Assembly (NCBI GenBank): GCA_021397835.1
Contig: JAJFZO010000609.1
Span: forward strand, 11,472,001-11,536,000
Direction: 5' to 3'
Origin: Moringa oleifera
Lineage: Eukaryota > Streptophyta > Magnoliopsida > Brassicales > Moringaceae
Length of the DNA: 64,000 nucleotides
Made by a program: the position numbers and the translations under genes. The notes beneath the pieces were generated by a model, which saw only the letters and a list, made by a program, of their open reading frames with translations, made no database searches and was not told the DNA's origin. Below are positions 51,933 to 64,000 of the stretch, one piece after another; the stretch's first letter is position 1; each line of letters starts with the position of its first letter.

Positions 51933-53174
51933 GTTTTCTTGAGTCTCTCTGTATTGCTTTCAGGTCTTTTCTCACGCAGCTTAGCTGCATATTTAGATGT
52001 TTGGGGACAGTGGCCATGAAGGGAAGGAATGTGCTTTCTATGAGCGAAAAGGAAAGTAAGGAATTACATAAAGAGTCAACAAGGAACCAGATTCCAAGGG
52101 AAAACCCATCTGAATCATCAATCACTGTTTCCATTTTTTTAAACAAACAAAGAGAGAAAGAAGAGAAATGTAAGGAGTGAAGAAAGGAATAGAGGGAATC
52201 TGTTGATCATCTGGGTATTGGTATTTCTCGGACCCAAAATCCATACACTAGGAATCCATGCCTTTTTCCAGCTTCGATCCTTGTCTTCTCTACAAAGTGC
52301 AAAAGTTGCATGCAAAGCCTTTCCCTTTTTCTTCTCTTTGTTAGTGTTCATTTATTAAATTGATTTTTATCATTCCTTAGTGGGGCGGGCTTGGAGTGGG
52401 CCTCTTTACATTCTTTCTATTTCTTTATACGGTGAAGTTATAAGTAGTTCTTTCTCTATATGGGCAGCAAATATCTTTAAATCTCTTATTAAATTAACAA
52501 ACAATTATAAGTTTTGAATGCTTTTTAAATAGTTATTAACTAATTTAGTAGTTATTCATAATTTTTCAGTAGCCATAATTACCTGTTTTAATTGGGAAGT
52601 GCTTAATGAGTCTCTTCCCAAGAACGGTAGTCAAAAGTCCCTGCTTTACGGCTAGATATCTGTGATGTGGTCCTTTGTGATCCATTTCTCTTCCTCATAA
52701 AAGATGTCACAAGCTTTCTTCTTGGGTTCTTGGGTTAAGTAGAGAGGGAAAGAGAAAGGAGAGATAGGAACAAAAAAAGATAAAAAGAGGGCGCCGAGAG
52801 TGATGTGGGCATTGTCGGTGAGTGCTGGAAAAGGACCCAGTGAGATTTCTGAAAGATCCACTTATTCACTGGTAATGGGTCCATTCTTTAGGTCTGGTCT
52901 GCACCAAACTGGACCCGTGGAGACCTGCCCTGTATAGCTCCAAATTGCTCCTGCTCAACTTCTCATGAAAATTATGTGATCTTAAGTTTCTTAGTTTCTA
53001 TAGCAGTGTTCATTCTCTCATCTCAGTCCCAGTTTCCACTTTTGCAAATTAAAAAGGAAAATGATACGAGAAAGAATACTTTTCAGGAGGATATAGATTC
53101 CCGTCTTCTTTTTTCCGTTTTTTTATTTTTTGCTATGATAAGAGAAGCTGCATCATCATTGGTAAGGGTGTTCA
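51933..53174. other. Divergent promoter region, glucanase and DUF547 gene
   Basis: 1.24 kb between two divergent start codons, so both leaders and promoters lie here. Several open frames are not recognisable. No shared element could be identified by eye. Confidence 0.5.
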
Positions 53175-56100
53175 ATGTTAGGAGGTATGCTTTGTCTCAA
53201 ACCAGAAGCTCTAGAGGATGACCGTAGTCAAGTTTCCCCAGCTACTGGCCACTGTAATGATAATCAAAATAATGACAATAACAATGGTGGTTTTATTCTC
53301 CCCATCAACTGGTAAGACTTTTATCTTGATGTATCTGTTTATCAATGTAGCTTCCCCTGCACATCTATACATGCCCATGGCGATGTGTATAATCCTGATG
53401 GTTCTTTACAGGGGAAGCTCAATCAGTAGATATTTGAGGAAGGCTGGTAAAGCTTCAGGTCGTTCACTTTCTTCTGGAGATGTGACGCTGGGTTCTGATT
53501 TTGAGGTGCTTTAGCTGCTTGTTTTTGTTGTCATTTCCATCTCTTCTTCACTCTTCCAACATTTTGCTTTGAGACTGTGCTATGTTGGTTATGTTTTGGT
53601 ATCTGTTAGCTGCGTAGTACAATCTGAGACCACTCTGTTACCAGGAAATTAAGCCCCGTGACAAAGGAAAGGGAACGAAGGAAGCTGAAAGCAAGTGTGA
53701 ATACAAATACCAGCTGGAACAAGATGTAAGTGGATTCAATCTTTTCTCTTTGCTACCCCTGTCATATGTTATCTAGATTCGCTAATTTCAGATCATTTCA
53801 AATTCATCTGTGCTATTTGTACCTGTTAGGCATAACAATTTAAATTAGAAACTGCAGCTAATAATAGGACAAGTAAGCTTGGTAGACAGTGAAAAAACAA
53901 GATTCCTACCTTTTCCCTCTAACTGGAGTTTCTCTGTTACTATTTTAAGGGGCAATTAACAACTATGGGGTTGTGATATGTTAAGAGTGATGTATCTATT
54001 CCTCCATGGTATGCAAAGGGAACTATCAACTGCTTTTTATATAATGACGCTAAACGATATGGGCATTCCACTGGGCTAGGAATGAATGAATTCAGGAGAA
54101 TTACAGAGGAAAATGGTAAAGAAAAAGGAGGTATGGCTCCTATCGGATGCTTTAGCATGGAAATGCTGAAGTTGTTAAGGGAGTCCTGATACCTAACTGA
54201 TGCGATCTGCGTCAAGGAAAGCACAAAATAAATGTCACTGACTCTATTTGCATTGAATGTGACCAAGAGCTCATGAAGTTATTTCAACTTCAGGACTCCA
54301 GAAATCTGCTACTATGAGCATGTTTTTGCTTCTTTATTTTGAATTCTCTTCCTCAGTTCCAATTCTGATGCACTCTGAATGTTGCTGCCACTCCAATGTA
54401 CAGGTTAAGAAGTTGCAACAACAATTGCAAAAAGAGATTGACTTGCGGTTAGCTCTATCAAATGCCATTGACAACTCTGATCCACCACCCCAGGATTCAC
54501 CTTACCAGCTGCCTGATGAGGTCAATCTCCCCAGATCTGGGTTGTTTGCATTTGTGCTAGATCTTCTTCTCTGAAGTTCCTCTACCTGGATTTCAGGCCC
54601 AAGAGCTTTTGGATAGCTTAGCAGTTTTGGAGATCACTGTCTCAAAGCTTGAGCAAGAATTTGTTGCCTTGCAATGTCAACTTAGTCAGGAGAGGAATGA
54701 ACGTCGTCTTGCTGAGTATCATTTGAGGCATTTGCCTAGTCCTACAGAATCAATGTTTAATTGTTCTCCTCCTTGCTTAACACAACTGGTAATCTATTAT
54801 GTGTTTTTCTCTTAGGAGTTCTCCTAGCTTTCTGTTGGTTCTAAATAATCCATCAATTACAAGCTTCTGCTAAACCCTGATCAAGCTCAGTAGTTACATT
54901 TTCTTTTTAATTTATCTTTCTCTAGCTTAAATTGGCTGGTACGTTTTAGATTAATTTGTCATTCTATGTGGTGCTGGCATTTTAAGTCTCATATGCTTTT
55001 TTCAGGCGCAGTTAAAGAACAGAATATCTAACACCCAGTGTTTTGTTGCAGATCATGAAGCCTAGCAGTGAAGAGGAAGAAAAAGCAAAATCAGAGGACT
55101 TGCCTCCAGAACAGGATGTGAAACCAAAGAAGGACTATTTAGTGGAGAACCTTTGGCAACATCCAAATCAGTTGTCTGAAGAAATGGTCCGGTGTATGAG
55201 AGATATATTCCTCTTTTTAGCTGATTCACCCAAACTCTCTTCTTTAGAGCATATGGCTACACCGTGTTCACCTCAGGGGCACCTCTCCTTTTCTTCACTG
55301 ACATCTTTCTTAGACTCACCAGTTCTGAATTCGCTGGGTAGAAGTCCCTCAGTTGACATTGATCATGGCACTGAAGTCTTTGCAAGAGATAGCTTGTTTG
55401 ATCCGTATAAAGTCCCTGGTAAGGTGAATTGGACAGGAAGTATTGGAGCCTACAGTATGGCGGTTGAAGTTGCATGGTTTTCTGTTGGGAAGAAAGAACT
55501 TGAATATGGCTCCATTGCTTTGAAAAGGTTTAGGTCAGTTACCTGACTCTATTTAGGGCGGCTAATTGTTAAAAATTTCTGGTTTTTCTAATCCCAAATG
55601 CTTTTTAGTTTATCTTCTGGTTTCGTGTTCTCTGAAAGAAGAATTTGCAAAAGCTTGTTGGTTCTGCCATGTTGATACATGATAGTTTGGCAGCTTAATT
55701 TAGTTAGGTTTGGGATACTGTATATCAAATAAGGTTTTAAGCTAAACATTTTATCTGGAGTTGCCTCGCCTAAAGAACCTCACTTGGTATTGCTTTTGTC
55801 TTTCCAATCATGTCCTGTACAGGATGCTCGTGCAGCAGCTAGCCAAAGTGAACCCATCTTGCATGAGTGCCAATGAGAAGCTTGCATTTTGGATAAATTT
55901 ATACAATGCTTTGATTATGCATGTAATTTCTTTCTACTCTTATTTTTTGTTCATTTTGACTCTTTTAATGATTCTTCAAGTTTTTTTAGTTATTATATCT
56001 TCTACTCTGACATTTCTGATTGTGCCCACAAACCTCTCATCTCTGTTTGCTCAGGCATATTTAGCATATGGAGTTCCAAGAACTGACATGAAACTATTTT

Positions 56101-57789
56101 CCTTAATGCAAAAGGTCTCTAACTTATATCAACTGGAAATCTCCTTTCGCTTTTCCGTTTCACTCTTTAATTTTACTTTCTGAACTTAATGTTACTGCAT
56201 GGTGCTCATGCTTGCAGGCTGCTTATACCATTGGAGGACACTCAATCAGTGCTGCTGACATTGAATACATCATTCTAAAGATGAAACCTCCGGCCCATCG
56301 CCCACAAATAGTATGCATCTCTTAATTCACTCACATCCATGGTTTCTCTTTCCAGCCTCCCATTATAAAAATTTTCAACCTGAGCTATTAGAGATGAAAA
56401 CTTGTGTTGATTGATCCAAATTCTATTGGATGAACACCAATGCCCATGGCCGAAAAACAGACACAGAAGAAACCTGCTAAGCTGTTGTACTTCTCCTAGG
56501 CAGGCTCGTGTTAGATCAATGGTTTAGTGGGCTTCATTTCCAAATTTTCTGGAGTTTGAATTTTAGTATTATCTTGTAAGCTTTTCTTCTAATAATAAGA
56601 TCTTTTTTGTGACTTTCTCTTTTCCTTTTTGAGGGTCAGGAGGTTTAGTTTGGGTTGTATTTTTTGGGTCTTTCTTTTGAGTATTTTGCAGAAATTGTCT
56701 CTTATATCTATTATTTTAATGTCAGGCATTGCTTCTTGCCCTTCAGAAATTCACTATATCTGAGGAGCAGAAACAGTATTCAATTGACCAACCTGAGCCT
56801 CTGCTATCTTTTGCTCTAAGTTGTGGGATGCATTCTTCTCCTGCAGTAAGAAAACGTTGACTTTTCCCCTTAAGTATTTTAGTATCTTTTTTGCATATAT
56901 GTAATGATGTATCTTTAAACTGAAAATTTGGTGGTATTCATGAATTTCCAAATCTTTCAAGGGACAGTCAAAAACTGCCATATGAGTGATTCTCTTAGTT
57001 CTCATAATTGTCTGATTCTTCATGTTCAAACTCAAATACCCAAATGGACCTTTGTATTTGAGAAACTAGTAAATGGCTCATAGGGCAAATGGTTTTAACT
57101 CCATACACAACTATATAGCTATTGGGTAACGGAGTTTCTATGTGATGCTTTTTGTTGGGTATAGTGCTGAAAGTTTGCTATGATAGTACAACTATATATT
57201 CACACATTTTTATAAGTGTGTGCAATAGAGGTTAGCATGAAGAACACTGAGTTGCTCTTTGTTTTGATTTAGTGAGACTGAACTGTGAGATTTGCAGTGT
57301 TATTGTGCATGCATACACCATTAGCAGATCTTACTGAACACCTCTTGGTGTAATTAATTAAAATCTGTTAAAATCATCACATCATAAACATGTCTTGTGT
57401 TTTTCTTGGAGTATCTAACTTCGAATATTCTCATTCTCTTGTGCAATCAGGTGAGAATCTTCACGCCTGAAAATGTGAATCAGTTGCTAAAAATATCATT
57501 GAAAGATTACATCTGTGCCTCAATTGGAATAAGTGACAAAGGGAAACTATTGGTGCCAAAGTTGTTGCATTGTTTTGTCAAAGGAGTTGTGGAGGACTCT
57601 CAGCTTCCGTCTTGGATCTGCCAATATCTCTCCCCATACCAGGCTGCTATGGTTAGAGACTGTTCAGCCACTCACAAGTGGAGGCTTCTTGGTGCTAGAA
57701 GCTATTCAGTCACACCTTTCGATACCAGATTCCGCCTTCTTTTCCTTCCGGAGGACAGCAACCCTAGTAGTCCTGCCTGTGAAGCATAG
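53175..57789 (+). CDS. MIP1-type leucine-zipper and DUF547 protein
   Basis: Plant protein of unknown biochemical function with an N-terminal coiled coil (ternary complex factor MIP1 leucine-zipper type) and a C-terminal DUF547. Eleven exons: 53175-53311, 53412-53505, 53645-53725, 54404-54520, 54597-54788, 55052-55533, 55823-55922, 56055-56114, 56218-56310, 56726-56845, 57451-57789; 604 residues. The start (MLGGMLCLKPEALEDD) is the first in-frame ATG after a stop and is the least certain part. The zipper runs from YKYQLEQDVKKLQQQL (about 97) to SQERNERRLAEYHLRH (about 190). LWQHPNQLSEEMVRCM is a conserved middle block. DUF547 begins near residue 355, with LAFWINLYNALIMHAYLAYG as its hallmark. 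A tandem duplication straddles the stop codon. Confidence 0.9.
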
Positions 57790-57847
57790 AATTTTCTTTT
57801 CCTGCCAGGAGGATAGCAACCCTAGTAGTCCTGCTTGTGAAGCATAG
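57737..57847 (+). repeat. Tandem duplication across the DUF547 stop codon
   Basis: The last 13 codons (EDSNPSSPACEA plus stop, 57751-57789) are repeated 58 bp downstream at 57809-57847. The two copies differ by two C-to-T changes, both silent. Similarity continues upstream (TTCTTTTCCT) with one inserted base, which makes the second copy begin after a good acceptor-like CCTGCCAG. Confidence 0.85.
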
Positions 57848-58676
57848 AACGTATGGAGGTTCAATTTTCTAGTTCTGGACTGGCTGATCTTTCAATGGTT
57901 TGATATTGGAGAGCAAGATTCTTCTGCCGCAAGATTTAGAAATTGTGTTAATCCATGGGTTGGATTCTGGAGGCAGTGTTACTATATTATATTGTTAGTT
58001 TGCATTTCAAGGATGACTTGGGTATGTACAGCAATAATTTCTATCAGGGAAAAAGTTTCCTAGTTGCAGAGTTTTAATTCACAATTGTGAGAGAAAGATA
58101 CGAGGTATTAATTCTTATTTGATGTCCTGTGGAAATTGTCTTAACTTTTTACTGTACTATATGTTGGCTATCGAAGAATGCATTAATCGAGAGACTCAAA
58201 AATGAACCAGGCATTCATTATTTCAATCGCAAGTACTTCAATGATTTGCACCAGTTCTCCAGTGTAGCACAGAGACAGAAGGTTAACACATCTGATAAAA
58301 TGGCATATCCATTGGACTCCACATGTTACAAGTATCCAATAATTTATGATTTTCAACATTTCGTGCAAGTTTTGGCACAAGATGTTGCTACGTGCTCTGA
58401 GCTTGCAGCAAGACTGAGGAACATTTCTATAAGAAACTGCCTATTTTGATTCATAAAACTGGCTAAAAATCCGGAGATTACAAGAAAGTAAAGCATCATT
58501 TCAAAAAATTCTGTTCTCTTTTCCTTGTAACATGACCATCAGTGTGACTCTGAAGTAGAACAACAGATTCAGTGATACACTTTCAAATGGAAAATTGGAC
58601 CTGATTCAGCTATGGAATGTGCAGCAGTGCTGAAAATCATTCCTTCAAGATACTTGAAAAGTTCAAAATTATATTA
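57790..58676. other. Convergent 3' regions of the DUF547 gene and BIG5
   Basis: Between two convergent stop codons; 3' UTRs of both. A 106-residue open frame at 58129-58449 (plus) is not recognisable and I do not call it. Confidence 0.5.
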
Positions 58677-60797
58677 CTATGGTAACAAAGCCTTCAATTG
58701 CGCCCTAAAGAGATCAGCAAGTGCTCCGCGAATATCCATCTGGCAAGTCAAAAAGATGGTCATTTGAACAACCAGAGTATGAACTGTCAAATTCACACGG
58801 TAGCAACAAGTTCATCGTGACTGACTCTTATTTCTTGAGTTGAATACATAAAAGCTCAAATGGAGAGGCTGAGGATAGTAGCATAACTGGAAGCATGGAT
58901 CATTTGAGCATTGGATGTATAATTTTGTGGCTAAAACCTAGCACACAATGAAGGTAATCTCTAAAAGTGGACAGACTACCAAGACCATAAGTATACAAAT
59001 AGGTTTTACCCCTTGGACTTTTTACTGCTTTGGCAATTTGATTCAAAAAGAATGCAATCTCATGAGAAACAACACCAGGAACGGGAACAGTAACAGTCAG
59101 AAGTTACATCCAGAAACTACTAAAGGCACAAAATTTAACCCCATTTCTCCAGAGCATTCAAGTATATTTAACTGGAGTACCAGATATGGGAGGGAGAAGA
59201 CAGTATTGAACAATAATCACTGCCATGAAAAGTTATGTTTTTGTAGAGAAAGTAGTACAATGACAGATAACAGGTTACTAGCAGATTTTGGAAGCAATAA
59301 AACAACTACGTATGTTAGACAAAACCAGTGTTAAAAACGAATTCAGCTTTAGTCTAAAAATTGTTCCAGCAGTTTGGTTGCTGACAGATCCTAGCATGCA
59401 ACATGCTTGGGCAGAAATTAACATTAAATCTGAAGAGGTTAAAATCCAGTTAAAGTATTCACTATGCAAGATTGAGAATTACCTGATCACAGCAAACAAG
59501 TTTGGTGAGCAAAGGATAGAACTCCCTAATGTGTTTTCTAAAAATCTGATTGTTCATGAAGCACATGCCCTTCAGCACCTGAAAGTCCAAAACAGTACTT
59601 CTTACAACTGCAATTTTCCTTGACTTAATATGGAAGAAAGGAAATGATGCAAAAGATATTTGCTCAGACAACATTCCTGGAAGTTACAGCAACACAAAAA
59701 CCAGATAAAGCAAGAATATCTAAATAATTTAAGAGTCAATGCATAAGGCTCAAAAACATTAAAATTTCAGCATATGGGACTCAGCTGAATCCATTAAATC
59801 AAAAATTAATTTGACGATTTACAGGTAAAACACCCAGCAAAGTGGAAAAAGACCACTTGAAGTTGTTGCTCATTTGCCATCAAGAAGGAATATAAGAAGC
59901 TTCAACAAGCATTTTATGGAAAAGACAATGTTGTTACTACAAGAGCAGGCAGGCACACGCAGGAGAAGAATATATAAATAGTACAACAGCAGAATTTGAC
60001 AAGGTATGTGGTGCATATGTCCTGATAATTAAATCAACAGTTGCAAAGTACTTCACATTGAACTCAGACATCAAACATACACCCATGCTAACTGATTTAA
60101 TGCATAGAACCTATTTAAATGAGGGGAAAAAAATTCTATACCTTAACAATGATGGGAGAACGCAACTCAATGACTCGATGAATATCCATATTAGTTGTTT
60201 CCCCAACACCGGACTGGAGATCAGATACTTCTCTGAGCACCTGTTCACAGAAAGAAACCAGTTTCTCTTCTGCTACCCCTTCTAGTTTTTGCTCTGCATC
60301 CGAATGTTCAGTGATGCCTGAATCCTTGTTATCTGAAGAAATATCAACATCATGAGAGCCATTAGATTCCCGACGTTGCTTCCCATTGGTATCAAATCCT
60401 GAAGTTGTTTTCTGCAAGATATCCAAATATATGGTGGTTCCTGCCAGTTCCTGGCGTAGTAGATTCAAAGGAGGCCTGTACAAAAATAAACTATTATGAA
60501 GCATTTAAAAAATTTTAAGTCAAGAATAAGCACTCAGCGGAACACTTTGTTGCCTACCTTTCAGAGGGAATGTGGTGCATTCGCATTCTGAGGCTGGAGT
60601 ATGAATTATATGAAGCAGCAAACTCTAACAAGGATAATAAGATGTCCATTATAGCAATCTTTTGTGGTGCTTTCAAGCTGCTCCAGTATTTTTTCTGCCA
60701 ATTTCAGAAACATTCTATGAAGAAGACATTCCTTAAAAGTTTCTGCTGATCTACCAGATACATGATTGTACCCACACCAAACCACCACTACCCACCA

Positions 60798-60836
<39 letters not shown>

Positions 60837-62663
60837 AATAATAATAATAATAACCAAAAAAAAAAAAAAAACAGAAAAAATCAATCCTCCTGTTCTGCAT
60901 GCAGGGTGGAATAAGGTTTAGTTTTAACATTCCATAACATAGTTTTTCATGCACCTACACGATGAAATATCAATAACAGAAAAGAAATTTGCAGAGCTAG
61001 CATCTCTCTCAATGTAATAGCAAGCTAAGTCCAAATAAGAAGTTCATTAAACCGGAACTCAACTAGAGCTTAATTCATTTACAATTTGTGTGAAAGAGAG
61101 AGACTTGATGAATTTAAGAAGAACTATGGTGGTAATATGAAAAGATTAAGGGAAAAAGATCAGATTTCTACCTGGATGCTATCAATGGCACCAAGAAGTA
61201 GTAACTGCGTGATGCATTTACCCCTAATAGTTCCCAACAGTGGACTTTCCTCTTCATCTTTGACATCAGGCTCCGCAGCATCAGGAAGCTAAAGCAGCAT
61301 CAGATTAAGAAAAAGTTTTGAGAAAAAGGATGAAAATATCAAATATGCCACAAGATTAGGAAAAGAATTGTCTTTCACGCTGATGCTGGAGTAGAAAAAT
61401 GAAAGGTTTGTGCAATTCCCAACCTAGAGTATTAAGAACCAATAAATGAAAGAAAGAAAGATCTCTAAAAAGATTGCAGGATTGTCCACATACTTATCAA
61501 CCTCAGACACATTTCAGATCTTTAAACAGAATATTTATAATAATTACCATCAACAAAAGCAAGACATATGCATGTCCAAGTCAATAAACAATATAGAACA
61601 TATCTGATCCAAGAATTGAAGAAAAGGAACAAAATCAAACATTTATACCCCTCTTTGGAACATGCATTGGCATAATACCTTAGATGGAGAAGATGGTAGT
61701 GTAGCATCTGTAGCAGGACTCTTAGGCTTTGAGGTAAGACTCCTGAGAAAGAGATTGTCCATCATATTGCCCATAATTCTTTGACCTATGGTCTGGCTGC
61801 GTTGGAAGCTCACTGCTTCAACATTTTTTTGAGATCTTCCTGAAGGTGACGGGACTCCTGTAAGGGGAAGAAAAAGTTAGCTTTGGGTAGAGTGTTAACA
61901 GATTGGTCTATCTAGCCGTAACAAGGCAGCCCGTTTCCCCTAAGGAAGAAGTCAATTCTAGAGGAAACACAAAGTAAAACGTGAATAATGGAAATAGTTA
62001 ACCCCATTGTCCTATGTATTATTTATTGATACCACGAACATGAAGAAAAGAAACTTCTCAGTTGCTGGAAAGTCAATTCACAGCCATCCTATACCAATTG
62101 TTCAAAGAAAGATCAACAAAGAAAGAAGAAGAGAAGAAACCTCCATATCCATCCAACTTAGATTGTAACCCAGATTCTTGACTGTGATCAACTGAGGTTG
62201 ATGTGTTAGAATTCCTGGCAGTGCCATCAACAACAACGCTTGGAGACGATGGTGGTGATACCTTTCCATTATCTCTGACATCAAACAGATGGCCATCCAC
62301 TTCTCCATAGGTCATGGATTTCACAGAAGCATTGACATCTGTATCTCTTAACAATGCATTATTCTTTGGGTTGTCAAACCCCAAAGCATTGAGTAGCTCC
62401 AGTGGTTGAGTTGTGTATGATGCATCACTGAAGACCAAAATTTACGAAGTTATAAAATAATAACCAAAAAGTTCGCGATATATGAGAGGTATTCACCTGA
62501 TGCTTTTCAACAGCATATCCCAGTCACTCTCACTGAATTGGTGTCCTCCAACTTCTATAAGATGCACCAATGCACCGAGAGAAATTGAAACCACTGCCTG
62601 GTCTGTCTTTTTGGCACAATCTAGCAGCAAACTTAGCAGCGGAGGTAGCATAAAACACACCTC
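58677..62663 (-). CDS. BIG5: ARF guanine-nucleotide exchange factor BIG5, C-terminal part
   Basis: Large Sec7-type ARF-GEF of the trans-Golgi/early endosome; the Arabidopsis protein (MIN7/BEN1) acts in recycling and immunity. Only the C-terminal exons are in the window: 62663-62497, 62427-62141, 61857-61679, 61288-61172, 60694-60558, 60475-60142, 59578-59483 and 58739-58677, all joining in frame. Recognisable blocks are [89 protein letters not shown] and [19 protein letters not shown], ending [20 protein letters not shown]. These match BIG5 and not the BIG1-4 ending. The Sec7 domain and the exon before EVCFMLPP lie beyond the right edge, so the intron there exceeds 1.3 kb. That intron carries a TRIM element. 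Confidence 0.93.
60798..60838. repeat. C29-A12 homopolymer tract in a BIG5 intron
   Basis: 29 consecutive C (60798-60826) followed by 12 A, then ATA repeats and another A run. It sits in the intron between the exons 61288-61172 and 60694-60558, about 100 bp upstream of the acceptor. The transcript strand reads poly(G). Length in the assembly could be affected by sequencing error. Confidence 0.85.
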
Positions 62664-62776
62664 CTGCAAGAAAGGAGTATAACAAGAAATTTTCTAAAAT
62701 CAAAACTTGTGGAAGCTAATCATAGATTTCAGTTCATATGTTAAACACTAATCTTCCAAGTCACTAAAGCAGCATA

Positions 62777-62894
62777 TGTTAAAGAGGATACTAAGCCCAA
62801 CATACACCAGCAAAACCGGCTTGCTAAGTAAGGATTTCTCTCACCTTTTACATTGGATCATTACAATATGACCAACCGATGTGGGACTCTAACA
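62777..62894 (-). repeat. TRIM 3' LTR
   Basis: 118-bp terminal repeat; direct partner of 62994-63111. Preceded on the minus strand by the purine-rich tract. Confidence 0.9.
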
Positions 62895-62993
62895 TAATCC
62901 CCTCACGCACAGTGTAGAACAAAGCCATACAGCTGTGGAGAAATCGAAATCAGGGGACCTAACATTGTAAAACTAGACCAGGCTTTGATACCA

Positions 62994-63111
62994 TGTGAAA
63001 GAGGATATTAGGCCTAACATACAGTAACAAAACCGACTTGCTAGGTAAGGATTGCCTTCACCTTTTATATTGGATCATTACAATATGACCAACCAATGCA
63101 GGACTCTAATA
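62994..63111 (-). repeat. TRIM 5' LTR
   Basis: 118-bp terminal repeat adjacent to the primer-binding site at 62981-62993. Its first two bases have decayed from TG to TA. Confidence 0.9.
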
Positions 63112-64000
63112 GCATAAAACTCTTGAATGGAAGACCTATCCTAAATACACCAGATAAAAATCAATGTATTTACCCTATAATGCATCTAGAATCCCTTCTA
63201 GGGGAGTGTCTTAAGACTTCGTTGGAGGATACTACCTTTAGTACCAATTTAGAAACAGGGAGCCAGTAACAGAAATTTTTCTAGCCACCCTCATTTCAGA
63301 AAGGTAAAGGGGTTAGGGATGCAGAGAAGGTTTGCTTTGCTTCGCCTAGCTGGGTGTTATTTCTGGCTACATTTCGATCCAGAGCCAAAAAGAGATACCT
63401 CTAACTCAAAAACTTCATGACTCCATAAAGTCATCTTATTTTCAAGACAGATTCACTAGGAAAGGCACCTTACAATAATGGCATGGCTCAACTCCTAGCA
63501 CCATTTAAAAATATACTTAATATTGCTAATAAACTAAAAGAGAATTAGAATCTATGCCCTCTTAGAGTTAATGATCATAATGTGACTAGTTTTAGGTTGG
63601 CTGTCAACCAATTGGAACCTCCTCCTTTATCCAAGCTTTCCCTGAGTTCAACATTTTACAATCCACACAGGCAAATACGATGTTTAATATCAACCCCATC
63701 AAAAACAGGGATGACAGTTGCAAGCCCATGGGCATTCTCTGCAGTAAACCACTGGGATTGGTGGCATTTTTAACTGTCTCTCTGAACTAAACTGTGGGGA
63801 TCATGGATATTTTAGCATTGTATGTACTACAGATATTCCATTGGCACATAACATGCTCTTCAGTGTCATCTGTTACACATGCATTTTCAAAATATTTTTC
63901 ACTTTATATATGCTCCTCAACTGAAATTTGGATCCGACCAACAATGTCGACTTTTGTGCTGCAATGCAAAATTCAAGTATATGTTGTGAACTCAACCTGA

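Larger units (their letters stand above)
62777..63111 (-). mobile_element. TRIM (terminal-repeat retrotransposon in miniature)
   Basis: 335 bp, read on the minus strand: 5' LTR 63111-62994, internal region 62993-62895 (99 bp), 3' LTR 62894-62777. Each LTR is 118 bp; the 3' one starts TGTTAGAGTCCC and ends in CA. Directly after the 5' LTR is TGGTATCAAAGCC, matching the initiator-Met tRNA primer-binding site of plant Copia/TRIM elements (usual form TGGTATCAGAGCC). A purine-rich GTGAGGGGATTA precedes the 3' LTR. The flanks carry an identical GCATA at 62772-62776 and 63112-63116, a 5-bp target duplication. The LTRs differ at about 17 of 118 sites with no gap, so insertion is old. No coding capacity; mobilised in trans if ever. 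Confidence 0.92.
62664..64000 (-). other. BIG5 intron (partial), containing a TRIM
   Basis: No exon recognised on either strand. The expected upstream BIG5 exon, ending with a block like FNTFYK in Arabidopsis, was not found, so it probably lies outside. Apart from the TRIM at 62777-63111 I see nothing distinctive. Confidence 0.6.

Noticed and set aside
58129..58449. 106-codon open frame between the DUF547 gene and BIG5
   Set aside because: Sits in the overlapping 3' UTR zone of two convergent genes; no known motif.
1..64000. tRNA, rRNA, CRISPR or viral sequences
   Set aside because: None recognised by eye; short tRNA genes could be missed without a covariance-model search.

Overview
This window is nuclear DNA from a flowering plant. 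The genes have many short GT-AG introns and the proteins match plant families: pro-region pectin methylesterases, a bifunctional LKR/SDH, a GPI-anchored GH17 glucanase with an X8 domain, a MIP1-zipper/DUF547 protein and the ARF-GEF BIG5. The spacers are very AT-rich. The proteins look eudicot, but the sequence does not settle the species. All exon models were built by hand from splice signals, reading-frame continuity and family knowledge; every model closes in frame.

Layout from left to right. (1) RAD51, minus strand, 1485-4370. (2) A pectin-remodelling cluster, 8574-29209, all on the minus strand: five pro-type pectin methylesterases (PME-A to PME-E) and one stand-alone invertase/PME-inhibitor-like protein between PME-A and PME-B. 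The five PMEs keep all catalytic residues but differ in N-terminus, pro-region and intron positions, so this is an old, diversified array. (3) About 5.7 kb of AT-rich spacer leading to the LKR/SDH promoter. (4) LKR/SDH, plus strand, 24 coding exons, 34906-42327, convergent with (5) a HAD-superfamily phosphatase-like gene, minus, 42941-46080. (6) A 4-kb AT-rich gap. (7) A GH17-X8 glucanase, minus, 50044-51932, divergent from (8) the DUF547 gene, plus, 53175-57789. (9) The 3' part of BIG5, minus, 58677-62663; its 5' part lies beyond the right edge.

Functionally, the PME cluster and the glucanase act on the cell wall (pectin de-esterification and its inhibition, callose turnover). RAD51 (recombination), LKR/SDH (lysine catabolism), the HAD protein, the DUF547 protein and BIG5 (vesicle traffic) are single genes with no evident link to that cluster.

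The most interesting signals are: an intact-looking but old TRIM retrotransposon in a BIG5 intron (two 118-bp LTRs, primer-binding site, 5-bp target duplication); a perfect 14-bp hairpin just upstream of the PME-B start codon; a tandem duplication across the DUF547 stop codon whose coding differences are all synonymous; two GC-AG introns; a 29-C homopolymer in a BIG5 intron; and the heterogeneous PME/inhibitor cluster. I found no clearly undescribed biological system.
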